The notes under the pieces were generated by a model, which had not been told where the DNA came from, did no database searches, and saw only the letters and a program-made list of their open reading frames with translations. A program made the position numbers and the translations under genes. DNA of 64,000 nt from Actinomycetales bacterium (GTDB lineage: Bacteria; Actinomycetota; Actinomycetes; S36-B12): the NCBI GenBank assembly GCA_016125355.1, contig WGLX01000008.1:53627-117626 (forward strand). The letters run 5' to 3'. Positions 43,701-52,700 of this stretch are shown here, one piece after another (position 1 is the stretch's first letter; each line of letters opens with the position of its first letter).

Positions 43701-44431
43701 GCACCACGATCGTGCAGGCCCACGCCCACCCGCACGAGCGCTACAGCGCCGATGAGCTTCGGGTCATCGCACGCGTCGCGGATGCCGACCTCCAGGGCGC
43801 ACGGGCCCGCGACATCGTGCGGTGGGCGGCGGAGGCCTTCCGGGGCCGCGTCCTGATCAGCCAGTCGATGGCCAACACCGCCCTCGCACACCTCGTGCAC
43901 TCGGTGGCCCCCGAGATCCCCGTGGCGTTCCTGGACACGGGCTACCACTTCCCCCAGACGCTCGCCACGCGCGACGACCTCGCCCAGCGCATCGGCCTGC
44001 CCATCATCGACGTGCGGCCTCGGCAGTCGATCGCCGAGCAGGACGCCGAGCACGGCGTCGATCTCTGGCGGCGCGACCCGGACCTGTGCTGCCGCCTGCG
44101 GAAGGTCGAGCCGATGGAGGAGCTGCTGCTCGGCTACGACGCCTGGATCAGCGGCCTGCGGATCTCGGCCGCGCCACACCGCGCGGGCACGCCCATCGTC
44201 TCGTTCGACGAGGACCGCGGGGTACTGAAGGTGAACCCGCTGCTGCACTGGAGCGACACCGACCTGCTGGCCTACACCCTCGAGAGCGACGTCCCCGTCA
44301 ATCCGCTGGTCTATGACGGCTACCCCTCCATCGGCTGTGCGCCGTGCACCCACCCCGTGGCCGACGGCGACGATCCCCGTTCCGGCCGCTGGCGCGGCCT
44401 GGGCAAGACCGAATGCGGGCTGCACCGATGA
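43697..44431 (+). CDS. cysH: Assimilatory APS reductase (CysH, 4Fe-4S type)
   Basis: 244 aa from the ATG at 43697, overlapping the sir stop (ATGA). Cluster ligands C131-C132 (LCCRLRKVEP) and C214-APC217, and the catalytic Cys240 in ECGLH near the end. LISQSMANTALAHLV and VNPLLHWSDTDLLAY are the PAPS-reductase family. The CC...CxxC set marks the APS-using, not PAPS-using, form. It reduces adenylylsulfate to sulfite for the reductase upstream. Confidence 0.93.
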   Translation: MSTTIVQAHAHPHERYSADELRVIARVADADLQGARARDIVRWAAEAFRGRVLISQSMANTALAHLVHSVAPEIPVAFLDTGYHFPQTLATRDDLAQRIGLPIIDVRPRQSIAEQDAEHGVDLWRRDPDLCCRLRKVEPMEELLLGYDAWISGLRISAAPHRAGTPIVSFDEDRGVLKVNPLLHWSDTDLLAYTLESDVPVNPLVYDGYPSIGCAPCTHPVADGDDPRSGRWRGLGKTECGLHR

Positions 44432-45627
44432 CCTACCCCCTCCACCTGAGCATCGCCGGGAAGCGCGCCCTCGTCGTCGGTGCCGGCCCGGTTGCCGTCC
44501 GCCGCGTCGACGGCCTGCTGCGGGCGGGCGCTGATGTCGTCGTCGTGGCACCCGACGCGCGGCCGGAGATCCTCCGCTGGGCGGAGGACGGCCGGATCGC
44601 CTACCGCGCCCGGACCTTCGACTACAGCGACGTGCTCGGCGCGTGGCTCGTCCACGCGACGACGGACGATCCCACCGTCAACGCCAGCGTCGCGGCTGAG
44701 GCGACCCGTCGACGGATCTGGTCGGTGCGCGCCGACGAGGCTGACCTGAGCTCGGCGCGCACGCCGGCTGTGCTTGACCTGTCGGGAGCCGTGGTCTCCG
44801 TGTCCACCGGCGATCCGCGCCGCAGCGCAGCCCTCCGTGACGGGATCGGTGCGCGACTGGCGAGCGGGGAGCTCCATGCGCGCCCTCGTCGGCCGCGCGC
44901 GTCGGGGAGCGTCGTCCTCATCGGCGGCGGCCCGGGAGACCCCGACCTGGTGACGGTCCGGGGGCGGCGCGAGCTGCTCGAGGCCGACGTCATCGTGTAC
45001 GACCGGCTGGCGCCCCTCGCCCTGCTCGACGAGGTGGATCCCGGGGTCGAGCTCATCGACGCCGGCAAGAGCCCCGGCCACCATGCGCTCACCCAGGACC
45101 AGATCAACGACGTCCTCGTGGCCCGCGCCCGCCAGGGGCTCCGCGTGGCCCGGTTCAAGGGCGGGGACCCGTTCGTCCTCGGGCGTGGTTCCGAGGAGGT
45201 CCTGGCCTGCGACGCCGCCGGCATACCCGTGGAGGTGGTCCCCGGCATCTCGAGCGCCGTCGCGGGCCCCGCTGCCGCCGGGATCCCAGTCACCCATCGC
45301 GGCCTCAGCTCCGGCTTCGTCGTCCTGAGCGGTCACGTGGTGGGCGATGTCGAGGCAGTCGCCCGGACGGGGCTCACCGTGGTCGTGCTCATGGGCGTCG
45401 CCACGCTCCCGGAACTCGTCGGGAAGTTCGTCGCGGCGGGGCGGGCGCCGTCCACGCCCGTGGCGATCGTGCACCGCGCGTCCACGCCCGAGCAGCGCGT
45501 CGTCGTCGGCACGCTCGCCGACATCGAGGCACGCCGAGCAGCAGCGGACGTGGCGAATCCGTCGGTGATCGTCATCGGCGACGTCGTCTCCGTGGCCCCG
45601 GCCCTCGCATGGGAGCTCGCCTCGTGA
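44428..45627 (+). CDS. cysG: Siroheme synthase (CysG-like: precorrin-2 dehydrogenase + uroporphyrinogen-III methyltransferase)
   Basis: 399 aa from the ATG at 44428 (ATGA overlap). N-terminal domain about 1-150: SIAGKRALVVGAGPVAVRRV, a NAD-binding dehydrogenase of the CysG/Met8 type. C-terminal domain about 165-399: VLIGGGPGDPDLVTVRGRRE, VARFKGGDPFVLGRGSEE and VPGISSAVAGPAAAGIPVTH, a SAM-dependent uroporphyrinogen methyltransferase. It makes siroheme precursor for the sulfite reductase. Ferrochelation is probably done by the next gene. Confidence 0.92.
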   Translation: MTYPLHLSIAGKRALVVGAGPVAVRRVDGLLRAGADVVVVAPDARPEILRWAEDGRIAYRARTFDYSDVLGAWLVHATTDDPTVNASVAAEATRRRIWSVRADEADLSSARTPAVLDLSGAVVSVSTGDPRRSAALRDGIGARLASGELHARPRRPRASGSVVLIGGGPGDPDLVTVRGRRELLEADVIVYDRLAPLALLDEVDPGVELIDAGKSPGHHALTQDQINDVLVARARQGLRVARFKGGDPFVLGRGSEEVLACDAAGIPVEVVPGISSAVAGPAAAGIPVTHRGLSSGFVVLSGHVVGDVEAVARTGLTVVVLMGVATLPELVGKFVAAGRAPSTPVAIVHRASTPEQRVVVGTLADIEARRAAADVANPSVIVIGDVVSVAPALAWELAS

Positions 45628-46364
45628 CGTCCGTGGCCCTGCTCTCGCACGGGAGCCCGGACCTGCGGTCCGCGGCGGCAGCCCGGGATCTCAGCCTCGC
45701 GGTCGGGCGCCGCGTCCCCGGGCTCGACGTCGCCGCGGCCTTCCTGCAGCACAACCGTCCCTCGCTCGCAGACACTTGCCGCGAGCTCAAAGCGCTCGGC
45801 AACGGCACGGTCGTGGTGGTGCCGATGCTGCTGGCGGCGGCGTACCACGCACGCGTGGATGTGCCCGAGGCACTGGCGCAGGCGCAGCAGGTGTCGGCCG
45901 GCCGGATCGCTCTCGCCGCCCCCCTCGGCATCGACCCGGCCCTGCTGGACGCGCTCGACTCGCGGACCGCCCCCGGCCCCGTGGTCCTCGCCGCGGCCGC
46001 CACCTCGCAGGAGACGGCACGGCGTGAGATCCACGACCTGGCCGCCATCTGGTCACGCCGGCGTGGAGCCCCCGTCGAGGTCGCCTTCGTGTCGTTGTCC
46101 ACTCCCTCGATCGCCACGACGGCCATCGGCCTGGCGAACCGCACGGGACACCGCGTCAGCGTGGCGTCGTTCCTGCTCTACCCGGGGCGGCTCCACGATC
46201 ACGTGGTCGCGCAGGCGGGCGGCCGCGTCGTGTCGCCGCCGCTCTTCGACGCGATCGAGGTCGTCGACCTCGCCCTCGCCCGTGCCCGGCAGGCCCTTCA
46301 GTCCGCGCGGGCTGACGTCAACGACGGAGGCGGATCGGGTCAGCGCACCTCGAACATCGCGTAG
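45624..46364 (+). CDS. CbiX/SirB-type sirohydrochlorin chelatase
   Basis: 246 aa from a GTG at 45624 overlapping the cysG stop (GTGA); an ATG at 45609 is possible. CbiX markers: ALLSHGSPDLRS with the metal-binding His and AAAYHARVDVPEAL with a second His. A tail rich in Gly and Ser follows. It inserts iron (or cobalt) into sirohydrochlorin, completing siroheme for the operon. It overlaps the convergent DUF3237 gene by 25 bp. Confidence 0.87.
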   Translation: MTSVALLSHGSPDLRSAAAARDLSLAVGRRVPGLDVAAAFLQHNRPSLADTCRELKALGNGTVVVVPMLLAAAYHARVDVPEALAQAQQVSAGRIALAAPLGIDPALLDALDSRTAPGPVVLAAAATSQETARREIHDLAAIWSRRRGAPVEVAFVSLSTPSIATTAIGLANRTGHRVSVASFLLYPGRLHDHVVAQAGGRVVSPPLFDAIEVVDLALARARQALQSARADVNDGGGSGQRTSNIA

Positions 46365-46759
46365 ACGATGTCGTCGCCCTCGGTTCGCCCCTGCCCGATG
46401 GCCTGGATGGCGTTGAGCCAGGCGTAGCGCTCGTCGTCGGTCTCGAAGGTCGGCGCCACCGTGTACGTCCCCCGGCCCCGGTCGGCCCGTCCCTGGTACG
46501 TCACGTAGATCGTGGCCCCGTCGTCGGTCACGAGCGTCTGCCGCACGTCCAGCAGCATGATCGTGCCGTCCGTCGAGGGCAGTGCCCAGTCACCAGCCGG
46601 CTGCACGATGTCGGCGCTCAGGCGCTCACCCTCCCAGCGGCCCCGCGAGATGCCCCCGATCACCCGACGGTGGAATGCGGTCTGCCCCAGACGGTGCACG
46701 TCACCGCGCGTCACGCGCACGGTGGCCAGCGGTACGAGGTCGAACGGCAGGTCGATCAT
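46340..46759 (-). CDS. DUF3237-family protein
   Basis: 139 aa from the ATG at 46759, overlapping the upstream VOC stop (ATGA), with GGAGGG upstream. Contains RRVIGGISRGRWEGERLSAD, QPAGDWALPSTDGTIMLLDV and YVTYQGRADRG, then YAWLNAIQAIGQGR. DUF3237 proteins have a beta-barrel fold of unknown function and often lie in catabolic clusters. It ends the 46340-47917 VOC operon. Confidence 0.85.
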   Translation of the reverse strand: MIDLPFDLVPLATVRVTRGDVHRLGQTAFHRRVIGGISRGRWEGERLSADIVQPAGDWALPSTDGTIMLLDVRQTLVTDDGATIYVTYQGRADRGRGTYTVAPTFETDDERYAWLNAIQAIGQGRTEGDDIVYAMFEVR

Positions 46760-47325
46760 CGGGAGCCCTCCTCGGCAGGCAGCGAACTCGTCTTCGACCG
46801 CACCCGCATGGGCTCGGTCACCCCGTCCCAGGCCTCGTGGGCCTGGCGGATCTCGCGGAACAGCTCCGCCACGTCGTCGTTGAGGCCATGCAGCTCCACG
46901 AAGCAGCCGAGAGCCGACCGGCAGTCGAGGTACGCGACAGGCACGTAGGAGTGGAGAGTCGACGCGACCTCGTAACCGGCATCGACGAACCGCTGCACCT
47001 CCCGCGCCATGTCGTCCGCGGGCACGAGGCAGGCCACGTGGTGGAAGCCGCCCTCCCCCGGTCCGTACATGTCGCGGTACACCGATGGCCGGTCGTCCAT
47101 GCACTGGATGAGCTGGATCTGCGCGGGGCCTGCCTGCCCGAAGGCGTACGAGAAGACGGCATCGTCCGGGGTCCCGCGGTAGGTGTGCTCCCGCCCACGG
47201 TGGTTGCGGCTGACGAAGAAGGGTCCGGCCCCCATGAGCTCGACCCAGTGGCGGATGCCCTCGTCAAGGTCAGGGACGACGTAGGCGTACTGGACGATCG
47301 GATAGCGGATCAGGGGCTCGCGCAC
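46756..47325 (-). CDS. VOC (vicinal oxygen chelate) family protein, tandem copy 1
   Basis: 189 aa from a GTG at 47325 (VREPLIRYPIVQYAYVVPDL); the neighbouring paralogue starts at the matching place. VOC metal ligands are likely His in GGFHHVACLVP and Glu in LGCFVELHG. The family includes extradiol dioxygenases, epimerases and glyoxalases. Pairs with the next gene; probably one binds and opens a ring or chelates a cofactor. Confidence 0.82.
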   Translation of the reverse strand: MREPLIRYPIVQYAYVVPDLDEGIRHWVELMGAGPFFVSRNHRGREHTYRGTPDDAVFSYAFGQAGPAQIQLIQCMDDRPSVYRDMYGPGEGGFHHVACLVPADDMAREVQRFVDAGYEVASTLHSYVPVAYLDCRSALGCFVELHGLNDDVAELFREIRQAHEAWDGVTEPMRVRSKTSSLPAEEGSR

Positions 47326-47356
47326 AGGGACCGACGCTAGCCCATGCGGCCACGGG

Positions 47357-47917
47357 TCACGCCTCGCCGAGCTCGATGGCGCTGCCGTCGCGTGCGCGGA
47401 CCGGATCCGTGACCCCATCCCAGTCCTCATGCGCCATGCGCACCATGGCGAAGAAGGACTCCGTGCGCTCCGTCCGTCCGTACAGCTCGACGAAGCAGCC
47501 CAGCCCCTCGCGGCAGTCGAGGTAGACCACCGGCACCGTCGTCGTCAGCGATGCGGCGACCTCGAAGCCCGCGTCGGTGAACCGGGCGACCTGCTCGTCC
47601 CACTCCGGCAGCGGAACCAGGGAGCACATGTGGTGGAAGCCGCCCTGCCCCGGCGGGTACATGTCCCGGTAGATGGACGGGCCCGGGTCGTCCTGCGCGA
47701 TCAGCTGGACCTGCACCGGACCGCACTGGCCGAAGGCGTAGTGCACCCGCGTCGTCGACGGCGCGCCCCGGTAGGTCAGGCCCTGGCCGAGGAAGTCGCG
47801 CATGACGAAGAAGGGCCCCGCGCCCATGACCTCGACCCAGTGCCGGATTCCGTTCGCGAGGTCCGGCACCACGTAGGCGAACTGCACCGGCGCATGCCGG
47901 AGCAGCGGCTCCCCCAC
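47357..47917 (-). CDS. VOC family protein, tandem copy 2
   Basis: 186 aa from a GTG at 47917. It reads VGEPLLRHAPVQFAYVVPDL at the start, GGFHHMCSLVP and LGCFVELYGR later: the same ligand pattern as its neighbour, so the pair arose by duplication. It starts 4 bp before the stop of the next gene region, PEP-utilizer copy 3, so the block is co-transcribed. Confidence 0.82.
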   Translation of the reverse strand: MGEPLLRHAPVQFAYVVPDLANGIRHWVEVMGAGPFFVMRDFLGQGLTYRGAPSTTRVHYAFGQCGPVQVQLIAQDDPGPSIYRDMYPPGQGGFHHMCSLVPLPEWDEQVARFTDAGFEVAASLTTTVPVVYLDCREGLGCFVELYGRTERTESFFAMVRMAHEDWDGVTDPVRARDGSAIELGEA

Positions 47918-47921
47918 CGCG

Positions 47922-49679
47922 CTAGGGGAGGGCGTCGATCGTGACCGTGCCCGCCGATCCGTCGACGGTCACGGTCGCCCCGTCCCGAATCAGCTTGGTC
48001 GCACCCTCGAGACCGGCCACGCACGGGATGCCGAGCTCGCGGCTGACGATCATCGCGTGGCTGTTCGGCGCGCCGACGCCCACCACGACGGCGGCCGCGA
48101 CGACGAACAGCGGCGTCCACGACGGGTCCGTCTGCGGAGCCACGAGCACGTCGCCGGGCTCGAACGAGGCCACCTCGGCCGGGTCAGTGATGATCCGCGC
48201 CCTTCCGGACGCGACCCCGGCCGCGGCCCCGATGGCGGTGAGGGTGTCCCCTACACCGGCCGCACTGATGTCGTCGCCGGCCTTGCGCCGCACCTGGGCG
48301 ACCGGCACGCGCGGCTGCCGCGCGTCGAGGAACAACGGCACCTCGAGGTCCCAGTACATCCGCCAGTCGGCCTCGCGCTGCCGGATGGCCGGCACCACGA
48401 GGTCGGCGTCGAGCACCAGGCGGTCGAGCTCGTTGTCGAGCGCCATGAAGATCTGCCGCGGGTGGTCGAGGATCCCCTCGTTGGCCAGGCGGCGGCCCAC
48501 CTCGAGCAGCGCCACGCGGGCCTCGTTGATGACCTTGATGCAGTTGCTCTTGCCGAGCTCGCGCCAGCCGGCGAAGCGGCGGGCCGAGTCCAGCCCCATC
48601 CGCAGCGTCGCCTGCGCCTCGTCGTTGCCGGCCAGCGCCTCGACGACGCGGGCCACGCTGCGCTCGGCGGCGAGGGAGGCCTCGGCGCGCCGGGCCGCCG
48701 GCGACTGCGAGTCGTCGAGGTGCCGCATGCGATCGATGAGGGCCAGCGGCAGCTCGGGCTTGGTCTCCCAGGAGTCCGCACCGAGATCCCACTCGGACGG
48801 GCCGCGGTAGCCGTAGTCGTGCAGGAAGGCCTGGAACTTCTGGTGGAAGTCGGAGTGGTGGTCCCGCAGCCATGGCACCATCCCCTCGACACCGGCATCG
48901 AAGAGCTCGCTCAGCGCCGCATCCGCCCGGACGATCCGGGACAGGTCCCACAGGGCGTAGGACGGCTGGGCCGACACGACGTCGCCGGCCGGGCCGACGA
49001 GGTCGAACGGCGAGATGCCCAGCTCCGGCGGGGTGACCGAGCCGACGACGGCCGGGCCGATGGCGGCCTGGGCGCCACCGATGAGCTCACCGCGCCACGT
49101 GATGCGCTCATACGGCGCCAGGCTCCGCGCGTAGGCGACCAGCGCGAGATTCGACATCTCGTCGAAGTCCGGGCGCTGGCTCCGCAGACGGTCGGCGATG
49201 CGGGTGTCCTCCTCCAGCTCCGGGAAGGTCGACGTGGTCAGGGTCCATCCGGTCCGCTCGGCGAGGCGGGCGGCGATGTCCGGGTCACCGTCGTCGGGGT
49301 GCGTCTCGTGCGGCGGGGCGTCCGGATGGCTGCCGAAGAAGGAGGCGTCGATCGCCTCCCAGCCCATGCCGGCCCGGATGCCGGTGAGGCGAGCCGTCGT
49401 GACGTTGACGTACATGTGCCCGTAGCGGAAGCACGCCGCCGGGAACGCGTCGGGATCGGTGTTGGCCTCGGCCACCGAGATGCAGCCCATCTGGGCGTAG
49501 GCATTGGAGAAGCCCGGCAGGATGTGCGGGTTCCAGATCAGGTCGGCGCCCAGGGGCGTGATGGGGTCGGGAAGGACGTCGTTGGCGTTGAAGCGGGTGT
49601 AGATGGGGAAGCGCTCGTTCAGCTTGGGGCTGTCGATGCACCAGTCGTCGCTTACCTGTCCCTGCATGGTCTCCGTCAT
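47922..49679 (-). CDS. PEP-utilizing-enzyme mobile (phosphohistidine) domain protein, copy 3
   Basis: 585 aa from the ATG at 49679 (MTETMQGQVSDDWCIDSPKL). A longer frame continues upstream but crosses the family B repeat and the Rieske gene, so it was not used. Signature RFPIYTRFNANDVLPDP near the start and SHAMIVSRELGIPCVAG at the end with phosphohistidine H541. Same architecture as the proteins at 774 and 5565, no ATP-grasp domain. It is flanked by a Rieske oxygenase and VOC proteins. Confidence 0.8.
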   Translation of the reverse strand: MTETMQGQVSDDWCIDSPKLNERFPIYTRFNANDVLPDPITPLGADLIWNPHILPGFSNAYAQMGCISVAEANTDPDAFPAACFRYGHMYVNVTTARLTGIRAGMGWEAIDASFFGSHPDAPPHETHPDDGDPDIAARLAERTGWTLTTSTFPELEEDTRIADRLRSQRPDFDEMSNLALVAYARSLAPYERITWRGELIGGAQAAIGPAVVGSVTPPELGISPFDLVGPAGDVVSAQPSYALWDLSRIVRADAALSELFDAGVEGMVPWLRDHHSDFHQKFQAFLHDYGYRGPSEWDLGADSWETKPELPLALIDRMRHLDDSQSPAARRAEASLAAERSVARVVEALAGNDEAQATLRMGLDSARRFAGWRELGKSNCIKVINEARVALLEVGRRLANEGILDHPRQIFMALDNELDRLVLDADLVVPAIRQREADWRMYWDLEVPLFLDARQPRVPVAQVRRKAGDDISAAGVGDTLTAIGAAAGVASGRARIITDPAEVASFEPGDVLVAPQTDPSWTPLFVVAAAVVVGVGAPNSHAMIVSRELGIPCVAGLEGATKLIRDGATVTVDGSAGTVTIDALP

Positions 49680-49731
49680 GGTCCCGAACGTTAGGCCAAG
49701 ACGCGCCGCCGCGACACCCGAATCCCCCGAA

Positions 49732-49795
49732 CGCCGAGTGGCGGGTTGTGCTGGTCGGAGCGCGCTCCAGGACCGGCACAACCCGCCACTCGGCG
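49732..49795. repeat. Palindromic repeat family B, second copy
   Basis: Outer arms CGCCGAGTGGCGGGTTGTGC and GCACAACCCGCCACTCGGCG (20 bp, perfect), inner GGTC/GACC, and a central GGAGCGCGCTCC. Almost the whole 64 bp can fold as one hairpin. It lies in the 131-bp gap between the Rieske stop (49811) and the PEP-utilizer start (49679). Matches 29245-29302. Confidence 0.78.
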
Positions 49796-49810
49796 GTAGG
49801 GGGAGGTGGG

Positions 49811-51190
49811 TCAGCCCAGCAGCTGCTCCAGAACCAGGTGGAAGTGCCGGATCTTGGTCTCCTGGTACTCGGCGAAGGTGACCTCGTCGATCGCACCGGA
49901 CTCCAGGCCCTTCTGCACGAACGGCAGGTTGGCATCGTCCTGGTCGAAGACGCGGCCCAGCAGGCCCAGTTCCGGGACCGTGGTCCACGAGGTGTCCATC
50001 TCGACCATCTTCAGCTCCGCGCCCTTCGGCGGGGTATCGCCCTCGTACGGGCTCAGGATCATGCACTCCATGATCGACAGTCCCGGGTCGTTGCCGTACG
50101 GCCGGAAGCGGTAGCACGTCCGGTTGTACGAGCCCCAGGGGTGGAGGTTGGGGAACAGCGTGTACGGCATCGAGTCGCACATCTCCGCGTCGGAGAGCGC
50201 CTGTGCCGCCTCGGCGCCGATCTCGGCCTCCAGGTGCTTGCGCCGGCTGTCGGCCATCGTGCGTCGAGCCGTCTGGCCCTCGGGGACCACCACCTTGATG
50301 GGCTCGTCGAGGTTGCGGTCGGTGACGGCGTCCATCATCTCCTGCTCGGTCGGCGCCCAGTTGAGGTGCGGACTGGGCACCCCGTTCGGCGTCAGGGTGC
50401 GGGAGAAGTTGCCCCAGGCGTCGTACTTCGTGATGGTGTCGCCGAGTCCCGGCAGGAGCTGGGCGTGCGTGGCGACGACGTGCCACGACTCCATGAACGC
50501 CTCCTGCGCGAGCTTCCAGTTGCAGCGCAGGACCTTGCCGACGTGGACCTGCTTGTAGCGCTTCTCCAGGGGCCAGGTCTCGAAATGCTGCGGCAGGTCG
50601 CCGAGGAAGTCCTCCAGGGACTCCGAGTCCGGGTCGAGGTTGATGAAGACGAACCCGCCCCATGTCCCGACCTTGACCGAGGGCAGTGGCCACTCGCCGT
50701 CCACGGTCGGGAAGTCCCACTTGCAGGGCATGTGCTTGAGGGATCCGTCCAGGTCCCAGGTGATCCCGTGGAACTGGCACTGGAACGAGTCCGCACGCCC
50801 GTCCACGTCGCGGAGTTGGCGGCCGCGGTGCAGGCAGATGTTGCGATGCGCCTTGATCGAGCCGTCGCGCTGGCGCACCACGAGGACCGAGATCCCGGCG
50901 ATGTCGTACTTCACGTACTGGCCGGGCTCGAGGATGTCCTCCACGCGGCACGCCATCTGCCACGTCTTCTTCCAGACCTTCTCCACCTCGAGGTCATGGA
51001 ACGCACGCGAGACGTAGCGCTCGACGGGAACGGTCAGGACCTGCCCCGGAAGGGGGGCAGTCCAGCGGTAGACGTCCGGCACGACACGGGAGTCGGCATC
51101 GAGGAGGTCGAAGTAGGCGTGGACCTGGTTCGCCTGGTCGGGGTTCAGCCCGTCGAGGGAGCCGAGGATGCGGTCGTCGGTCGCGGTCAC
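49811..51190 (-). CDS. Rieske non-heme iron oxygenase, alpha-type subunit (copy 2)
   Basis: 459 aa from a GTG at 51190 overlapping the upstream small-protein stop (GTGA). Rieske ligands C119-L-H121 and C138-QF-H141 (CLHRG and CQFHGITW). Iron-site region AQEAFMESWHVVATHAQLLP. It is longer than copy 1 and not closely similar outside the motifs. The family hydroxylates or demethylates ring or side-chain substrates using ferredoxin electrons. Confidence 0.9.
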   Translation of the reverse strand: MTATDDRILGSLDGLNPDQANQVHAYFDLLDADSRVVPDVYRWTAPLPGQVLTVPVERYVSRAFHDLEVEKVWKKTWQMACRVEDILEPGQYVKYDIAGISVLVVRQRDGSIKAHRNICLHRGRQLRDVDGRADSFQCQFHGITWDLDGSLKHMPCKWDFPTVDGEWPLPSVKVGTWGGFVFINLDPDSESLEDFLGDLPQHFETWPLEKRYKQVHVGKVLRCNWKLAQEAFMESWHVVATHAQLLPGLGDTITKYDAWGNFSRTLTPNGVPSPHLNWAPTEQEMMDAVTDRNLDEPIKVVVPEGQTARRTMADSRRKHLEAEIGAEAAQALSDAEMCDSMPYTLFPNLHPWGSYNRTCYRFRPYGNDPGLSIMECMILSPYEGDTPPKGAELKMVEMDTSWTTVPELGLLGRVFDQDDANLPFVQKGLESGAIDEVTFAEYQETKIRHFHLVLEQLLG

Positions 51191-51438
51191 CGGTACACCT
51201 CCGGAGTCTCGTCCTTCTTCTCCGCAGGGAAGTCCTTGGGGTTCCCTGCGGAGCCCTCAGGGAGCTGCGGTCCGGCGAGCCAGTGGCAGAGGTGGATGTC
51301 GACGTTGTAGACATCGCCCTCCACGCGGTTGCCGTTCGGGGTGAACACGCCGTGGCGCTCCCCGAGGGTCACGTCCACGAGGCCATCCGGCCGGACGTCA
51401 TAGATGGCCTTGCTCAGTGGATGCATGCGGGTGCGCAC
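51187..51438 (-). CDS. Small unknown protein coupled to Rieske oxygenase
   Basis: 83 aa from a GTG at 51438 with GGAGGA 4 bp upstream. The sequence VRTRMHPLSKAIYDVRPDGL continues VDVTLGERHGVFTPNGNRVE and GDVYNVDIHLCHWLAGPQ. I do not recognise a family. It overlaps the Rieske gene by 4 bp, so it is probably needed with it, perhaps as a small subunit or chaperone. Low complexity near the C-terminus (PAEKKDETPE). Confidence 0.65.
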   Translation of the reverse strand: MRTRMHPLSKAIYDVRPDGLVDVTLGERHGVFTPNGNRVEGDVYNVDIHLCHWLAGPQLPEGSAGNPKDFPAEKKDETPEVYR

Positions 51439-51549
51439 ATGTCCTCCAGGTTGGCGGGATTCCTTATGTGGAGGCACTCTAAAGAAACTCGACCAGCAAC
51501 CCGCAGGGACTTTGGTCCCGATTGTCGCGACCGGCAGGCCCGTCCTGGC

Positions 51550-52020
51550 TCAGGACAGGCCGCCACCAGCGAACCAGCGGGCCATGCGCTCCCGGTTCGC
51601 GTAGGTCACAGGCTCGAGGAGGAAGCCCGACGGCGAGCGGACATAGGAGAACGAGCCGTACCCCTCCTCGGGGGAGACCTGGCTGCACACGAGTGTCCAG
51701 CCCCGGGCCACGAGGTCCTCGGTCAAGGCCGGCACATCGGCCCAGACGCCCGCGTGGTGCAGGTTCTGCGTGTCCCCGAACCACCAGGGAGTGCCCTCGA
51801 CCCCCTGGATGAGCTCGACGTGCTGGGGACCAGCCGTGGAGTAGCAGAAGGTCAGCGGCACCCGGCGCTGGCCGTGCTCGGGCGTCCAGACGCGCTGGTC
51901 CTCCCGGTGCACCACCTCGGTCCACTCCAGGCCCAGACCGGCGCCGAGCTCGTCCATCGCCGCAGGCAGGTCCGCCACCAGATGACCGACGTGGAACACC
52001 TCGTTCGAGTAGTCGTACAC
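51550..52020 (-). CDS. VOC (glyoxalase/bleomycin-resistance) family protein
   Basis: 156 aa. EVFHVGHLVADLPAAMDELG is the N-terminal beta-alpha unit with the metal His; HAGVWADVPALTEDLVARGW, then SPSGFLLEPVTYANR with the Glu. It is not closely related to the tandem VOC proteins at 46756-47917. Separated from the Rieske operon by 111 bp. Confidence 0.8.
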   Translation of the reverse strand: MYDYSNEVFHVGHLVADLPAAMDELGAGLGLEWTEVVHREDQRVWTPEHGQRRVPLTFCYSTAGPQHVELIQGVEGTPWWFGDTQNLHHAGVWADVPALTEDLVARGWTLVCSQVSPEEGYGSFSYVRSPSGFLLEPVTYANRERMARWFAGGGLS

Positions 52021-52072
52021 GGAGCCTCCCGGGCCGATGGGACTAGAAACTTGTCAGTGACGACAGAAAGTA

Positions 52073-52672
52073 TCAGCCCAGGTGGACGCGCACGTCCACC
52101 ACGTGCGGAATGCCCGCGGCGTGCGCCGCGGCCATGCCCGGCGCCGAGTCCTCGTACGCCACGCACCCGCTCGCGTCGACGCCCATCCGGGCGATGGCCT
52201 GGAGGTAGCCCTCGGGCGACGGCTTCCCCGCGGAGACGTCGTCCAGGGTCAGGACGAAGTCGAAGAGGTCGGTGATGCCGACGGCCGCCAAGGACTCCGT
52301 CACAGCGTCCCGGGGACCACTCGAGACCACGGCCATGGGGATCCGCCCGTAGTGGGCCCGGGCCACGGACACGACGTTCTCCAGGGGCTCGAGCAGGTGC
52401 GTGGAGGACATGAACATGCCCATCCCCTCCTCCGTGATCTCGGCCCTCAGCTCCGACGAGGCATCCGGGAAGGCGGCGGCCACGAAATCGTGCACGTGGT
52501 GGCCCGCGTAGTGCGCGAACCACTCGTCGGTGAGGTCGAACCCGTGCCGCCCGAACACCTGGCGCCAGCACACGCGGTACAGGCTCAGCGTGTCGACCAG
52601 GGTCCCGTCACAGTCGAACAGGAGCGCCCGAGCCCCCTCCGGGGGCTCGAGCGGGACGTTCTCAGGGGGCAT
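52073..52672 (-). CDS. HAD-superfamily hydrolase (beta-phosphoglucomutase/phosphatase type)
   Basis: 199 aa. Motif I ALLFDCDGTLVDTLSLY (nucleophile Asp, acid Asp), motif II MAVVSSGPRDAV, and motif IV YEDSAPGMAAAHAAG. The cap is helical. Probably a small-metabolite phosphatase. Divergent from the APH-like gene at 52701. Confidence 0.88.
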   Translation of the reverse strand: MPPENVPLEPPEGARALLFDCDGTLVDTLSLYRVCWRQVFGRHGFDLTDEWFAHYAGHHVHDFVAAAFPDASSELRAEITEEGMGMFMSSTHLLEPLENVVSVARAHYGRIPMAVVSSGPRDAVTESLAAVGITDLFDFVLTLDDVSAGKPSPEGYLQAIARMGVDASGCVAYEDSAPGMAAAHAAGIPHVVDVRVHLG

Positions 52673-52700
52673 GGGGCCACCTTGTCATAGGGTCCCGTGC

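Noticed and set aside
47922..50963. Single 1013-codon minus-strand frame joining the PEP-utilizer to upstream sequence
   Set aside because: The upstream half is out of frame with the Rieske gene and crosses the family B palindrome; paralogues start at the equivalent of 49679, so no fusion is present.
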